NCBI GenBank assembly: GCA_022794295.1 | Contig: JAAWEO010000071.1 | Location: 1-9,113, forward strand | Source of the DNA: Angelakisella sp. | GTDB lineage: Bacteria > Bacillota > Clostridia > Oscillospirales > Ruminococcaceae | Direction of reading: 5' to 3' | Length of the DNA stretch: 9,113 bases | Part shown: positions 1 to 6,214 of the stretch, piece by piece | Numbering within the stretch: the first letter of the stretch is position 1 | How the letters are laid out: every line of letters starts with the position of its first letter | The notes under the pieces: model-generated | Databases searched by the model: none | The model's input: the letters and a program-made list of their open reading frames with translations, nothing else | What the model was told of the DNA's origin: nothing | Position numbers and translations under genes: made by a program

Positions 1-1
1 T

Positions 2-113
2 GCTTTTTTCTGCGGAAAAAAGCGGAGCCCTTCGGGCTAATGCCGCTTCGCGGCTATGGCCTGCGGGCCGGGTTGGAACGGCTTTGGTGCCTCCGGCGGG
101 GCCGCTTTGCGGC
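2..113. repeat. Cluster of short GC-rich inverted repeats upstream of the P-loop gene
   Basis: Several perfect small hairpins follow one another: 2-23 (9-bp AT-rich stem, loop TGCG), 26-38 (AGCCC/GGGCT), 42-54 (GCCGC-TTC-GCGGC), 58-69 (GGCC/GGCC) and 101-113 (GCCGC-TTT-GCGGC). The 42-54 and 101-113 units differ by one base, and the 42-54 unit recurs exactly at 8484-8496, so this is a repeated motif. The 2-23 hairpin has no clean T-run after it, so it is a poor intrinsic terminator. I see no convincing promoter for the downstream gene here. The pattern resembles extragenic palindromes common between genes of GC-rich gut Clostridia; that assignment is inference. Confidence 0.5.
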
Positions 114-152
114 AGGCGCCGCCGGGCGGCGGGGGAATAGGAGGGCTTGTAA

Positions 153-1043
153 ATGATCGTTGCTGGATACGCCGGGGCGGGCAAAAGCTATTTGGCCCAA
201 AGGTGGGAGCAGGCGGTGGAGGTCCCCTCCATGCCCTACTCCTGGGTACTGCCGCCCCGGGAGGACGGGTTCCAGGGGGAGTATGAGGGGGAAAAGGGGG
301 CGCCCTATCATCTTCCCAACCCCCTTTATCCGGAGAACTACCTTCTGGCGATCCTTAAGGCGGAGCAGGCCCGCGGGGTGGTCATCATCCCGACCATTCC
401 CATGATCCTCTACCGGCTCTGCCGGGAATGGGAGCGCCGTGTCCTTCTTTTCTACCCGGAGGATGGCCTCCGGGAGGAATACCGGCAGCGATATCTGGGC
501 CGAGGAAACCGGGCGGAATTCCTGGAGCTGTTTCTTGGTAGGTGGGAGAACTATCTGGATTCCTTTCGGGAGCTGGAGGAACGGGGCTGCGGCATCCATA
601 TCCGGCTGAAAAGCGGGGAATATCTGTCCCACTACCGGGAGCAGCTCCAAAGGGCCACGGCAGAGGCTCCCTGCCCAGTGCCAGCGGAGGATCTCCGGGA
701 ACTGGAGGAGGAACTCCGGCGGGGAAAGGAGCAGATCGTCCTGACACTGGAAGGGGAGGAGCAGACCTGCTGCTATTTGGCCGGACACTGGGAGGCCCCC
801 GGTGTCCAAAGCTTTCTTTACCAGGCGGGGCGGCTGGCCTACGATGCTGGCGGCCGGGTCAGGGCCCGCCTTTGGAGCGGCGAGAGATGGCAGTTTTACA
901 GAGAGCTGGCGGGGGAACCAGTGCGGTGCCTGCACACCCCGGGGGAGGTCTTGGCCGTTTTGACAGGACAGGAGCCGGCGGGCTGTATGGGAGAGAAAGG
1001 GACTGACTTTCATCCCGAAAAGAAAGGAGAGCCTGCGCCATGA
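153..1043 (+). CDS. P-loop NTPase, nucleotide-kinase-like protein
   Basis: This 296-residue protein begins with a hydrophobic strand and a clear Walker A loop, GYAGAGKS (residues 5-12). Residues 75-81 (RGVVIIP) look like a second core beta strand. Residues 98-120, VLLFYPEDG followed by an Arg/Tyr-rich stretch ending GRGNR, resemble the LID-like region of small phage-type nucleotide kinases. Residues 176-200 are Glu/Arg-rich and helical, and the last 100 residues have no fold I recognise. The ATG is set by AGGAGGG at 139-145, 7 nt away. The stop overlaps the next start (ATGA, 1040-1043), so it is co-translated with the phosphatase that follows. A kinase-like ATP-binding function is likely from the motif; the substrate (nucleotide, nucleic-acid end or protein) cannot be told. 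It could be just a generic AAA/adenylate-kinase-like ATPase. Confidence 0.8.
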   Translation: MIVAGYAGAGKSYLAQRWEQAVEVPSMPYSWVLPPREDGFQGEYEGEKGAPYHLPNPLYPENYLLAILKAEQARGVVIIPTIPMILYRLCREWERRVLLFYPEDGLREEYRQRYLGRGNRAEFLELFLGRWENYLDSFRELEERGCGIHIRLKSGEYLSHYREQLQRATAEAPCPVPAEDLRELEEELRRGKEQIVLTLEGEEQTCCYLAGHWEAPGVQSFLYQAGRLAYDAGGRVRARLWSGERWQFYRELAGEPVRCLHTPGEVLAVLTGQEPAGCMGEKGTDFHPEKKGEPAP

Positions 1044-1909
1044 TCTACGCAATGTCTGATATCCATGCCCACTACCGGGAGCTGTACCAGCGGTTGGACC
1101 AGCTGGGGAACCTGGAGACGGTCTGCAACGGTCCGGACCGCCTGATTTTTTTGGGGGATTATATCGACCGCGGACCGGAAAGCTACAAAGTTCTGTACCT
1201 GCTTTCTTCCCTCCAGCAGAGCTGCCCGGAGCGGATCATCGTCCTGCGGGGGAACCACGAGGAGATGCTTCTGGAGTGGCTGGACACCTACACCGGGCCG
1301 GGTGCCGGGAAGCCGGACGAGCACGGCCTTATCCCGTGGAACCCGTGGCTGAACACCGACCGGGACTACCAGACCTTCCGCACCTTTCTCACCGGCGAAC
1401 AGTGGGGGCGTTTCCAGCAGCTGCTGTCCGCCCGGGGGGAGGAAGAGCTTAATCGGGAAGCGGCGGAGATGCTTCTGGAAAGCCACCGCCCCCTTATTGA
1501 CTGGCTCCGGCAGCTGCCCTATTATTACGAGACCGAAACCCAGATCTTTGTCCACGCCGGGGTGGACGAGGAAGCGGGGGAATACTGGAAGTGGGGTGCC
1601 GAGGACCGGCAGTACACCGAAAAGCACCCCGCCTCCAGGGGGCATTTTTACAAGGATATCATTGCGGGGCATCTGGGGACCTCCCGGCTGGCCGGGGACC
1701 CGAGGTTCCACGACATTTACTGGGATGGCGAAAGCCACTACTACATCGACGGGACGGTGGTGCGGAGCGGCTTTCTGCCGGTGCTGGCCTACGAGGAAAA
1801 GACCAGGCAGTATTACACCCTGGGCCCCTATGTCCGCGCTACAGGCAGGAAGGACATTCACCAGGTCCGGGGCGAGCTGCGCCCCATCCGGGCGCCGGGT
1901 TATAGGTAA
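1040..1909 (+). CDS. PPP-type metallophosphatase (serine/threonine phosphatase / ApaH-like family)
   Basis: The 289-residue product shows the full calcineurin-like signature in order: SDIHAH (6-11), GDYIDRGP (39-46), RGNHE (70-74), VHAG (171-174) and GH (210-211). These are the ligands of the two-metal centre and the phosphate-binding Arg/His of PPP phosphatases, so it should be an active cytosolic phosphoesterase; there is no signal peptide or membrane segment. The GDxxDRG form is typical of Ser/Thr protein phosphatases, diadenosine tetraphosphatases and the phosphatase domain of bacterial Pnkp, and the sequence alone does not decide between them. Its ATG overlaps the stop of the P-loop gene (ATGA), with GAAAGGAG about 9-16 nt upstream. 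Its TAA overlaps the end of the opposing DUF2442-like gene by about 10 bp, and no terminator separates them. Confidence 0.9.
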   Translation: MIYAMSDIHAHYRELYQRLDQLGNLETVCNGPDRLIFLGDYIDRGPESYKVLYLLSSLQQSCPERIIVLRGNHEEMLLEWLDTYTGPGAGKPDEHGLIPWNPWLNTDRDYQTFRTFLTGEQWGRFQQLLSARGEEELNREAAEMLLESHRPLIDWLRQLPYYYETETQIFVHAGVDEEAGEYWKWGAEDRQYTEKHPASRGHFYKDIIAGHLGTSRLAGDPRFHDIYWDGESHYYIDGTVVRSGFLPVLAYEEKTRQYYTLGPYVRATGRKDIHQVRGELRPIRAPGYR

Positions 1910-2397
1910 TGCGGCCGCAGCCTCCGCCCGTCCGGCAGGAGGAGATAGTGCTGGGTAAAGGCGATCCGGGCGAATTCCTCCTCGGTGTACAATTCCCCAA
2001 GCGGCCGGAAGTCGTAGCTGCCCGGAGAAACCGGGTACTGTTTGTCGGCCAGGCTCCTGGATCTTCGGGTTTCCCCGCTGCAAAAGGTGATCTCCAGGCG
2101 GTAGCCAGGCAGCACCTTGACGCCGGTGATCCGGTTCCGTTTGTGGAGACCGGCTTCTTCCTCGTCCGGACGTTTCAGCCGGAAGATATACGTTTCGTTT
2201 TCGCTGCGGATCCTATCCCAGGCCGGAGCCACCAGGGGGATCTGGGGACAGTGGCCCGGTTCGCTCCAGATGTTGATAAAGACTGTTTCGTCGTCCCAGC
2301 CCTGAAGGTCAAAGAGGGTGAATTCATACCGCTCCCCAGTGGCTTTTTCTTCGGCAATAAACACCATGTCCCGCAAAAGCAGATCGTCCTTTTTCAT
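1900..2397 (-). CDS. Hypothetical protein with DUF2442-like C-terminal domain
   Basis: This 165-residue protein has no signal peptide or membrane helix. Residues 1 to about 88 are an acidic, beta-rich N-terminal part that I do not recognise. From about residue 89 the pattern changes to ITGVKVLPGYRLEITF, a Gly-Glu turn, later FRPLG with EEFARIAF, and finally LPDGRRLRPHYL at the C-terminus. This order matches what I remember of DUF2442 (V..L..Y.L.v.F..GE..., F..L....F..v......WpnG.dl.p..LY). DUF2442 proteins are small, of unknown function and often next to toxin-antitoxin-like partners. Its ATG overlaps the TGA of the upstream phosphoesterase (ATGA, 2394-2397), so the two are normally translationally coupled. 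The upstream frameshift could therefore reduce its expression. Function unknown. Confidence 0.75.
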   Translation of the reverse strand: MKKDDLLLRDMVFIAEEKATGERYEFTLFDLQGWDDETVFINIWSEPGHCPQIPLVAPAWDRIRSENETYIFRLKRPDEEEAGLHKRNRITGVKVLPGYRLEITFCSGETRRSRSLADKQYPVSPGSYDFRPLGELYTEEEFARIAFTQHYLLLPDGRRLRPHYL

Positions 2398-2949
2398 TGG
2401 CTATAACCGTTCCTTTCCCATGGCGATTGATTGTCCTCCCCGATTTCGAAAAACGCCAGGATCTCCGGGAGGCTCACCGGGGCGAAGCCATTGGCGTCCA
2501 CCCCTACATCGTAGCGCAGGAGCCCCGCCGCCCGGCTCCACTGGTTGTCGATGGGCCTGTTGTGCTGGTGCCCGTGAAGATGGATGGCTCCATAGCAGCA
2601 ATGATTCCATTCCAGAAAGGGGTAATGGCAGAGGATCAGCCACCGCTGGTCCGGGCACAGCTCGTAATAGTCCCCGACCCAGACGAACTGCTCCGGGAGA
2701 AAACCGGCCTGCTGGGTGAACCGGTCGTGATTCCCCCGGATCAGGTATTTCTGCCCGTTCAGCTGCCGGAGAAGCTCCGCTGCCTGGGCTGCTCCCTTCA
2801 GCGTCAGGTCCCCCAGGATGTAGATCTCGTCCTGGGGGGTTACCCGCCGGTTCCAGTTTTCCACAAGGACACGGTCCATCTCCTCCACGCTGGAAAAGGA
2901 GCGTTTGGAATGGGCGATGAAAATGCAGGTCTGCGGTAAAATAGATCAT
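2394..2949 (-). pseudogene. Metallophosphoesterase (YfcE/calcineurin-like), frameshifted near the N-terminus
   Basis: The start ATG (2949) has a good ribosome site (AAGGAG) and reads MIYFTADLHFH, the usual opening of small cytosolic metallophosphoesterases with the D-x-H metal motif. After this the frame leaves the family. The rest of the protein continues in another frame from about 2918: IAHSKRSF, EEMDRVLVENWNRRV, ILGDLTLKG, LIRGNHD, LILCHYP and HLHGHQHN, ending at 2394. The break lies at about 2910-2922. Family members usually have DLHFGHxNVI..., so residues IAHSKRSF align with the end of that stretch while about four residues are missing; a deletion of roughly 11-14 nt fits better than a single-base error. 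The downstream frame can start only at GTG 2888 (or a poor ATT), which would lack the first metal ligands. Probably inactive in this strain, unless the sequence is wrong. Confidence 0.75.
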
Positions 2950-3246
2950 GCTTTGACCACTCCTTTTCCAATGCTGGTATTCACAAAACCAGTATACCAG
3001 AAGAGGATTGCCCTGTTCAAGGGGCAGCGTGGTGTATCCTGGTGGCGGAAGCAGGAAAAATGGGCGGTACCTCGGTCATCTCCCGGACCATAGGGGAGGG
3101 GCGGCGGAGTACGCCAAAAGGTCTGCTCCTTACTGCCGAACAGCCGCCCCTGGCAAAGTGTCACCAGGGCGATCAATGTGATGCTGAAGGTGATTTTATA
3201 GGCGGCCAGCTGGACGGGGGCGGCGTTTTCACGGTACCGTTCATCC
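2946..3246 (-). CDS. Possible small membrane protein or gene remnant
   Basis: An open frame of 99 residues starts MDERYRENAAPVQLAAYK, followed by a hydrophobic stretch (ITFSITLIALVTLC, about residues 19-32) that could be one membrane helix with a charged N-terminus inside. The remaining 65 residues are Pro-, Arg- and Cys-rich and do not look like a folded domain; they may be read-through of non-coding DNA, and the predicted phosphoesterase promoter lies inside them. In favour, its TGA overlaps the phosphoesterase ATG (ATGA). Against, there is no convincing ribosome binding site and no recognised family. It may be the 5' remnant of a small membrane gene whose 3' part is lost. Low confidence. 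Confidence 0.3.
2991..3020 (-). promoter_or_regulatory. Predicted sigma-A promoter of the phosphoesterase/DUF2442 pair
   Basis: On the minus strand TTGAAC (3015-3020) and TATACT (2991-2996) are separated by 18 nt, and the phosphoesterase ATG lies about 40 nt downstream. The start site would be near 2984, inside an imperfect inverted repeat (CTGGT...ACCAG, 2975-2993) that could be an operator; that part is speculative. Confidence 0.6.
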
Positions 3247-3254
3247 ATAAGGGT

Positions 3255-3287
3255 TCCGGACGTTTTTCCCCTCATAAAAAATCCGGA
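3255..3287. repeat. Inverted repeat upstream of the rplJ promoter
   Basis: TCCGGA at 3255-3260 and again at 3282-3287 flank a T5 and an A6 tract (TCCGGA-cg-TTTTT, 8-nt loop, AAAAAA-TCCGGA). The repeat ends 9 bp before the -35 of rplJ. The A-tract at 3276-3281 could act like a distal UP element; an operator or a minus-strand terminator-like hairpin are other readings. Confidence 0.4.
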
Positions 3288-3296
3288 GGGTCCCCC

Positions 3297-3325
3297 TTGA
3301 CAAGCTGCCTTTCATACCGTATAAT
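3297..3325 (+). promoter_or_regulatory. Consensus sigma-A promoter of rplJ-rplL
   Basis: TTGACA (3297-3302) and TATAAT (3320-3325) are both perfect consensus hexamers with the optimal 17-nt spacer. Transcription should begin near 3332, at the start of the L10 leader. Such strength suits a ribosomal-protein operon. Confidence 0.92.
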
Positions 3326-3331
3326 AAATAG

Positions 3332-3456
3332 GCTGTTCGATGCCAAAGACAGCAGGTGCCCTTCCCAAAGGGCATAATGGTGCCAACCGCCTGCCGAGGG
3401 ATTGAAGTGTTGTGATCACGGAGCCTTCCCCGCCGGGGATAGGATACGAAAGCTTC
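3332..3456 (+). ncRNA. L10 (rplJ) ribosomal protein leader
   Basis: The leader between promoter and attenuator contains the features I recall for the Firmicutes L10 leader (Rfam L10_leader): AAAGACAGCAGG at 3345-3356 and CCTGCCGAGG at 3390-3399. GCAGG (3352-3356) pairs with CCTGC (3390-3394), and inside it TGCCC (3357-3361) pairs with GGGCA (3370-3374). Flanking AGAC and CGAG bases fit the kink-turn-like protein-binding element. When L10(L12)n is in excess it binds this RNA and favours premature termination at the hairpin downstream. Position and sequence support the call; the exact 3' boundary is approximate. Confidence 0.82.
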
Positions 3457-3491
3457 GCTCTTTCCACGGGTGCGTTGGAAAGAGCTTTTTT
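3457..3491 (+). terminator. Intrinsic attenuator ahead of rplJ
   Basis: GCTCTTTCCA (3457-3466) and TGGAAAGAGC (3476-3485) form a perfect 10-bp stem with a 9-nt loop, followed directly by T6. It lies between the L10 leader and the rplJ start, so it is a regulatory attenuator rather than the end of an upstream gene. The upstream GAAAG (3448-3452) could pair with CTTTC (3460-3464) as part of an antiterminator. Confidence 0.88.
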
Positions 3492-3533
3492 GTTTCCCCA
3501 GTTCTTTGACTTTCATCCGGGAGGTGAACGATT

Positions 3534-4055
3534 TTGGCTAACAAGAATATTATCCAGGCAAAGCAGGACCAGGTGGATGCCCTGAAGGCCCGCATTGAAA
3601 AGTCTGTGGCCGGCGTCCTGGTGGATTACCGCGGCATCACCGTTGCCGATGACACCAAGCTGCGTAAGGAGCTCCGGGAGGCCGGTGTCCATTATGCTGT
3701 CATCAAAAACAACATTATGCGCCGCGCTGCGGAGGCCTCCGGCTTCGGCGGTCTGGCCGAGTCCATGACCGGTACCACCGCCTTTGCCCTGTCCGAGGAG
3801 GACCCCATCGCCGCCGCGAAGATCCTCCAAAAGTTTGCCGACGATTCCAAGGGGACCTTCAGCATTAAGGCTGGTTTTATGGAGAAGGAGATCCTGGACG
3901 CCGCCGGTGTGGAGCGTGTGGCCAAGCTGCCCGGCAAGACCGAGCTGCTGACCATGCTGTGCATGGCCCTCAATGGCAACATCCGCGGTCTGGCCGTGGC
4001 CCTGAACGCCGTGGCAGAGAAATCTGCCGAGGGTGCCGTCGCCGATCCTGCATAA
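3534..4055 (+). CDS. rplJ: 50S ribosomal protein L10
   Basis: L10 is the base of the ribosomal stalk: it binds 23S rRNA together with L11 and carries the L7/L12 dimers. The 173 residues match the family length. The N-terminal globular domain shows VDYRGITV (about 30-37) and YAVIKNN (about 54-60), typical of L10, and the C-terminal helix that binds L12 dimers is the LPGKTELLTMLCMAL to VALNAVAEK segment. The start is TTG, supported by GGAGGTGA at 3520-3527 seven nucleotides upstream and by the usual MANKNIIQAKQ-type beginning; no ATG is nearby. It is followed after 33 nt by rplL and controlled by the L10 leader and attenuator just upstream. The C-terminus ends AVADPA, short and ordinary. Confidence 0.97.
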   Translation: MANKNIIQAKQDQVDALKARIEKSVAGVLVDYRGITVADDTKLRKELREAGVHYAVIKNNIMRRAAEASGFGGLAESMTGTTAFALSEEDPIAAAKILQKFADDSKGTFSIKAGFMEKEILDAAGVERVAKLPGKTELLTMLCMALNGNIRGLAVALNAVAEKSAEGAVADPA

Positions 4056-4088
4056 CTGACACGAACCGATTTATAGGAGGTAACTGTA

Positions 4089-4463
4089 ATGGCTTCTGAG
4101 AAGATCACCAAATTTGTAGAAGAAGTAAAGACCCTGACCGTTATGGAGCTGGCCGAGCTGGTCAAGGCCATCGAGGAGGAGTTCGGTGTTTCCGCCGCTG
4201 CCCCCGTTATGGTCACTGGCCCCGCTGCTACTGGCCCCGCCCCCGATGCCAAGACCGAGTTCGACGTGGTCCTGGTGGATCCCGGCGCTTCCAAGATGCC
4301 CGTGATCAAGCTGGTGAAGGAGATCACCGGCCTGGGCCTGAAGGAGGCCAAGGAGCTGGTGGACAACGCCCCCAAGACCATCAAGGAGGCTGTCGCCACT
4401 GCCGATGCCGAGGAGCTGAAGAAGAAGCTGGAGGAAGCCGGCGCCAAGGTGGAGCTGAAATAA
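4089..4463 (+). CDS. rplL: 50S ribosomal protein L7/L12
   Basis: L7/L12 is the multi-copy stalk protein that recruits and stimulates translational GTPases. At 124 residues it has the normal length and layout: an N-terminal dimerisation domain (1 to about 34, ITKFVEEVKTLTVMELAEL), an Ala/Pro/Gly hinge (about 36-54, here with a TGPAATGPAP repeat), and the C-terminal factor-binding domain (about 56-124) with KTEFDVVLVD, IKLVKEITGLGLKEAKELVD and KKKLEEAGAKVELK. Its ATG has a near-perfect AGGAGGT about 8 nt upstream (from 4076). It shares the rplJ transcript; the extra copies of L12 needed per L10 presumably come from the stronger ribosome binding site. It is not followed by rpoB. Confidence 0.98.
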   Translation: MASEKITKFVEEVKTLTVMELAELVKAIEEEFGVSAAAPVMVTGPAATGPAPDAKTEFDVVLVDPGASKMPVIKLVKEITGLGLKEAKELVDNAPKTIKEAVATADAEELKKKLEEAGAKVELK

Positions 4464-4510
4464 GCTTACCCGCCTGTACCAAACCGAAACGGAAAAGCTC
4501 ACCAACCAAA

Positions 4511-4542
4511 GGTCCCGGAGCACCAAGCTCCGGGACCCTTTT
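4511..4542 (+). terminator. Intrinsic terminator after rplL
   Basis: GGTCCCGGAGC (4511-4521) and GCTCCGGGACC (4527-4537) form a perfect 11-bp stem with loop ACCAA, followed by CTTTT. It sits between the convergent rplL and lipoprotein genes. On the minus strand the stem is followed by TTTGGTT, so it may serve both directions, less well for the lipoprotein gene. Confidence 0.9.
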
Positions 4543-4580
4543 GCTGCTTATGGTTTCTGCTTCCACAGGAGGAAAGCGCC

Positions 4581-6104
4581 CTACGGCTCGCATATAGGCT
4601 GCTCTGCTGCAACAGCACCGGCCATTTGGTCCGGGCCCCGGTTTTGGATATAGACCAGGTCCCAAAGCATATCCTCAAAGCTTTGCCGGCCTGGGTCATC
4701 GGTTTTCCCCGGGGAAAAGGTGATTTGATAGCCGCAGCCGCCCTCCGTAAAGAAATAGTGCCAACCGTTGTCCTGGGCTTCCTCCCAATAGGTCCGCCCG
4801 GCGATCCACCGGGGATCCTCCGGGGTGCTCCAAGGGGGGGAGTTGGTATAATAGGCGGTGATGGTCACCTGTTCGCCGTCAGGCCCGGTCAGGGTGGCTC
4901 CGTCAACGGTCCAGTCCTCTGGGAAGAAGAAGCTTACGGTGCGCAGGGTCCCGTCACCTCCCCGAAAAGGAAACTGAACCAGCGTCTTTCCTTCCTGGGG
5001 GTACTTGAGGATCGCGGCATTCATCTCGGTGTACATCTGTTTGGACACAGCATAACTGCTGGCAGGGGTGGAATGGGTTTCATCAATAAGATAGCAGCCG
5101 CTTCGCTTCCCGCCCGCCTCCACGCAGAAGGGGTTCAAATAGACGGTGAAGGACGGGACTTCGTCCTCCGGGGCGGCGTAAAACCGGTAACAGGTAAAGC
5201 CGAAGGGGCGGGTCACCTCCACCGGCTCGTCCGGAAGCTCATAGACCACGATCTCCTCCAGAAGGTCCAGAACGGCGGCGATGGTATCGGGCTCCGAGAC
5301 CGAGATCTCATTCCCCACGTACTGGTCCTGGTAGACGATCTTTTCCACCGGCCCCCGGGGGATGGTGATTCCGGGGACGGTATTGTACCGGAGGGTCTGG
5401 GCCTTTTCCACCTCCAGGCTGGTGAGCCGGAGGAAGGTGCGCCCTTCCTCCTTCATTTGGCGGTAGGTAAAGACCGACTTCCCCAGGGGAAGAAAGCCGG
5501 GGTCGCCATTGACATTGGCGGCCCGGGAAAGGGGCACCGACACGGTAAGGGTGCTGTCGTCCCCCCAGGCTGTGGTCATTTCGCCATCGGCCCGGAAGGC
5601 CGGCCAGCGGAGGCCGCATTGCAGAATGGACTGATACCGGTCCTTTTCCTCGTTCCACTCCAGGGGGGCCGGCTGCTCCGGCTCCCAGTCCCGGATCCCG
5701 AAAATCTCCCAGATCATCTGGTCCAGGGCCCGGCTGGGGTAGCAGTAAAGGGGAAAATCCTCCTGTTCCTCCACCGGGAACCATTCCCGGTAGGGGTGCT
5801 CCTGGACCAGGGCGGCCTGGATGGAAAAGGTGAGAAGATCCAGCGTTTCCGCTTCCCCCTGCCAGCCCTCCCCGGCGCCGGGCAGAAGGGCGTGCTCCAG
5901 AATGGTCCCGGTAAGGACCTTGGCGGCTTCCTCCGGGTCAGAGAAAGCGGGGGTCTCCCCCAGGGCGGTGGATTCCGGCCCCGGGGAGTCAGAGGACGGG
6001 GCAGGCGCTTCTGGGAAGGAAGATAAGGAAGGCCCAGCTTCCCGGGGAGCACAGGCGGACAAGGTGATGGCGATAACCAGCAGCAAGGCGATGAGACGCC
6101 CCAT
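4581..6104 (-). CDS. Putative lipoprotein of unknown function
   Basis: The 507-residue product begins MGRLIALLLVIAITLSAC, a short Arg-containing signal peptide with a lipobox (LSA-C, Cys18). It should be processed by signal peptidase II and anchored on the outer face of the membrane. Residues about 20-55 are a Pro/Ser/Glu-rich linker. The rest is acidic, aromatic-rich and mostly beta-like, with no catalytic motif I recognise. A segment at roughly 255-350 (EKIVYQDQYV to FTVYLNPF and SYAVSKQMY) and one at roughly 375-420 (LVQFPFRGGDG, VSFFFPEDW) look like separate domains. ATG 6104 is supported by GGAGG 7 nt upstream. It is transcribed from its own promoter, divergently from the lysozyme gene. 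Substrate binding or envelope sensing is plausible but not shown. Confidence 0.85.
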   Translation of the reverse strand: MGRLIALLLVIAITLSACAPREAGPSLSSFPEAPAPSSDSPGPESTALGETPAFSDPEEAAKVLTGTILEHALLPGAGEGWQGEAETLDLLTFSIQAALVQEHPYREWFPVEEQEDFPLYCYPSRALDQMIWEIFGIRDWEPEQPAPLEWNEEKDRYQSILQCGLRWPAFRADGEMTTAWGDDSTLTVSVPLSRAANVNGDPGFLPLGKSVFTYRQMKEEGRTFLRLTSLEVEKAQTLRYNTVPGITIPRGPVEKIVYQDQYVGNEISVSEPDTIAAVLDLLEEIVVYELPDEPVEVTRPFGFTCYRFYAAPEDEVPSFTVYLNPFCVEAGGKRSGCYLIDETHSTPASSYAVSKQMYTEMNAAILKYPQEGKTLVQFPFRGGDGTLRTVSFFFPEDWTVDGATLTGPDGEQVTITAYYTNSPPWSTPEDPRWIAGRTYWEEAQDNGWHYFFTEGGCGYQITFSPGKTDDPGRQSFEDMLWDLVYIQNRGPDQMAGAVAAEQPICEP

Positions 6105-6169
6105 AAAAGCACCTCCGTAAATAAAGAAAGAGAGAGCAAAAACGATCTTATGGGTACCAACATAGTCTA

Positions 6170-6198
6170 ATCATAGCACAGGCAAAACCAAAATGCAA
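6170..6198 (-). promoter_or_regulatory. Predicted sigma-A promoter of the lipoprotein gene
   Basis: On the minus strand TTGCAT (6193-6198) and TATGAT (6170-6175) are separated by exactly 17 nt, about 65 nt ahead of the lipoprotein ATG. The -35 overlaps the ribosome binding region of the divergent lysozyme gene, so the two genes share a very tight control region. I see no equally good promoter for the lysozyme gene in the 100-bp gap. Confidence 0.6.
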
Positions 6199-6214
6199 AG
6201 GAGCGATGACAGCA

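Noticed and set aside
54..1052. Long minus-strand open frame opposite the P-loop gene
   Set aside because: Pro/Leu/Gly-rich composition with no motif; it is the antisense shadow of a GC-rich gene with a Walker A motif and a good ribosome site.
1010..2083. 357-residue minus-strand open frame opposite the PPP phosphatase
   Set aside because: Antisense of a gene with all PPP motifs; no ribosome site and no domain.
2905..2925. Programmed ribosomal frameshift in the phosphoesterase
   Set aside because: No slippery heptamer, no internal Shine-Dalgarno and no downstream pseudoknot seen, and residues are missing at the junction, which a programmed shift would not explain.
2401..2949. 182-residue continuous frame from the phosphoesterase start
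   Set aside because: Only the first 11 or so residues belong to the family; the rest is out-of-frame reading, open by chance in GC-rich DNA.
4626..6026. 466-residue plus-strand open frame opposite the lipoprotein
   Set aside because: The lipoprotein strand has signal peptide, lipobox, ribosome site and promoter; the plus-strand product is low-complexity Gly/Pro-rich.
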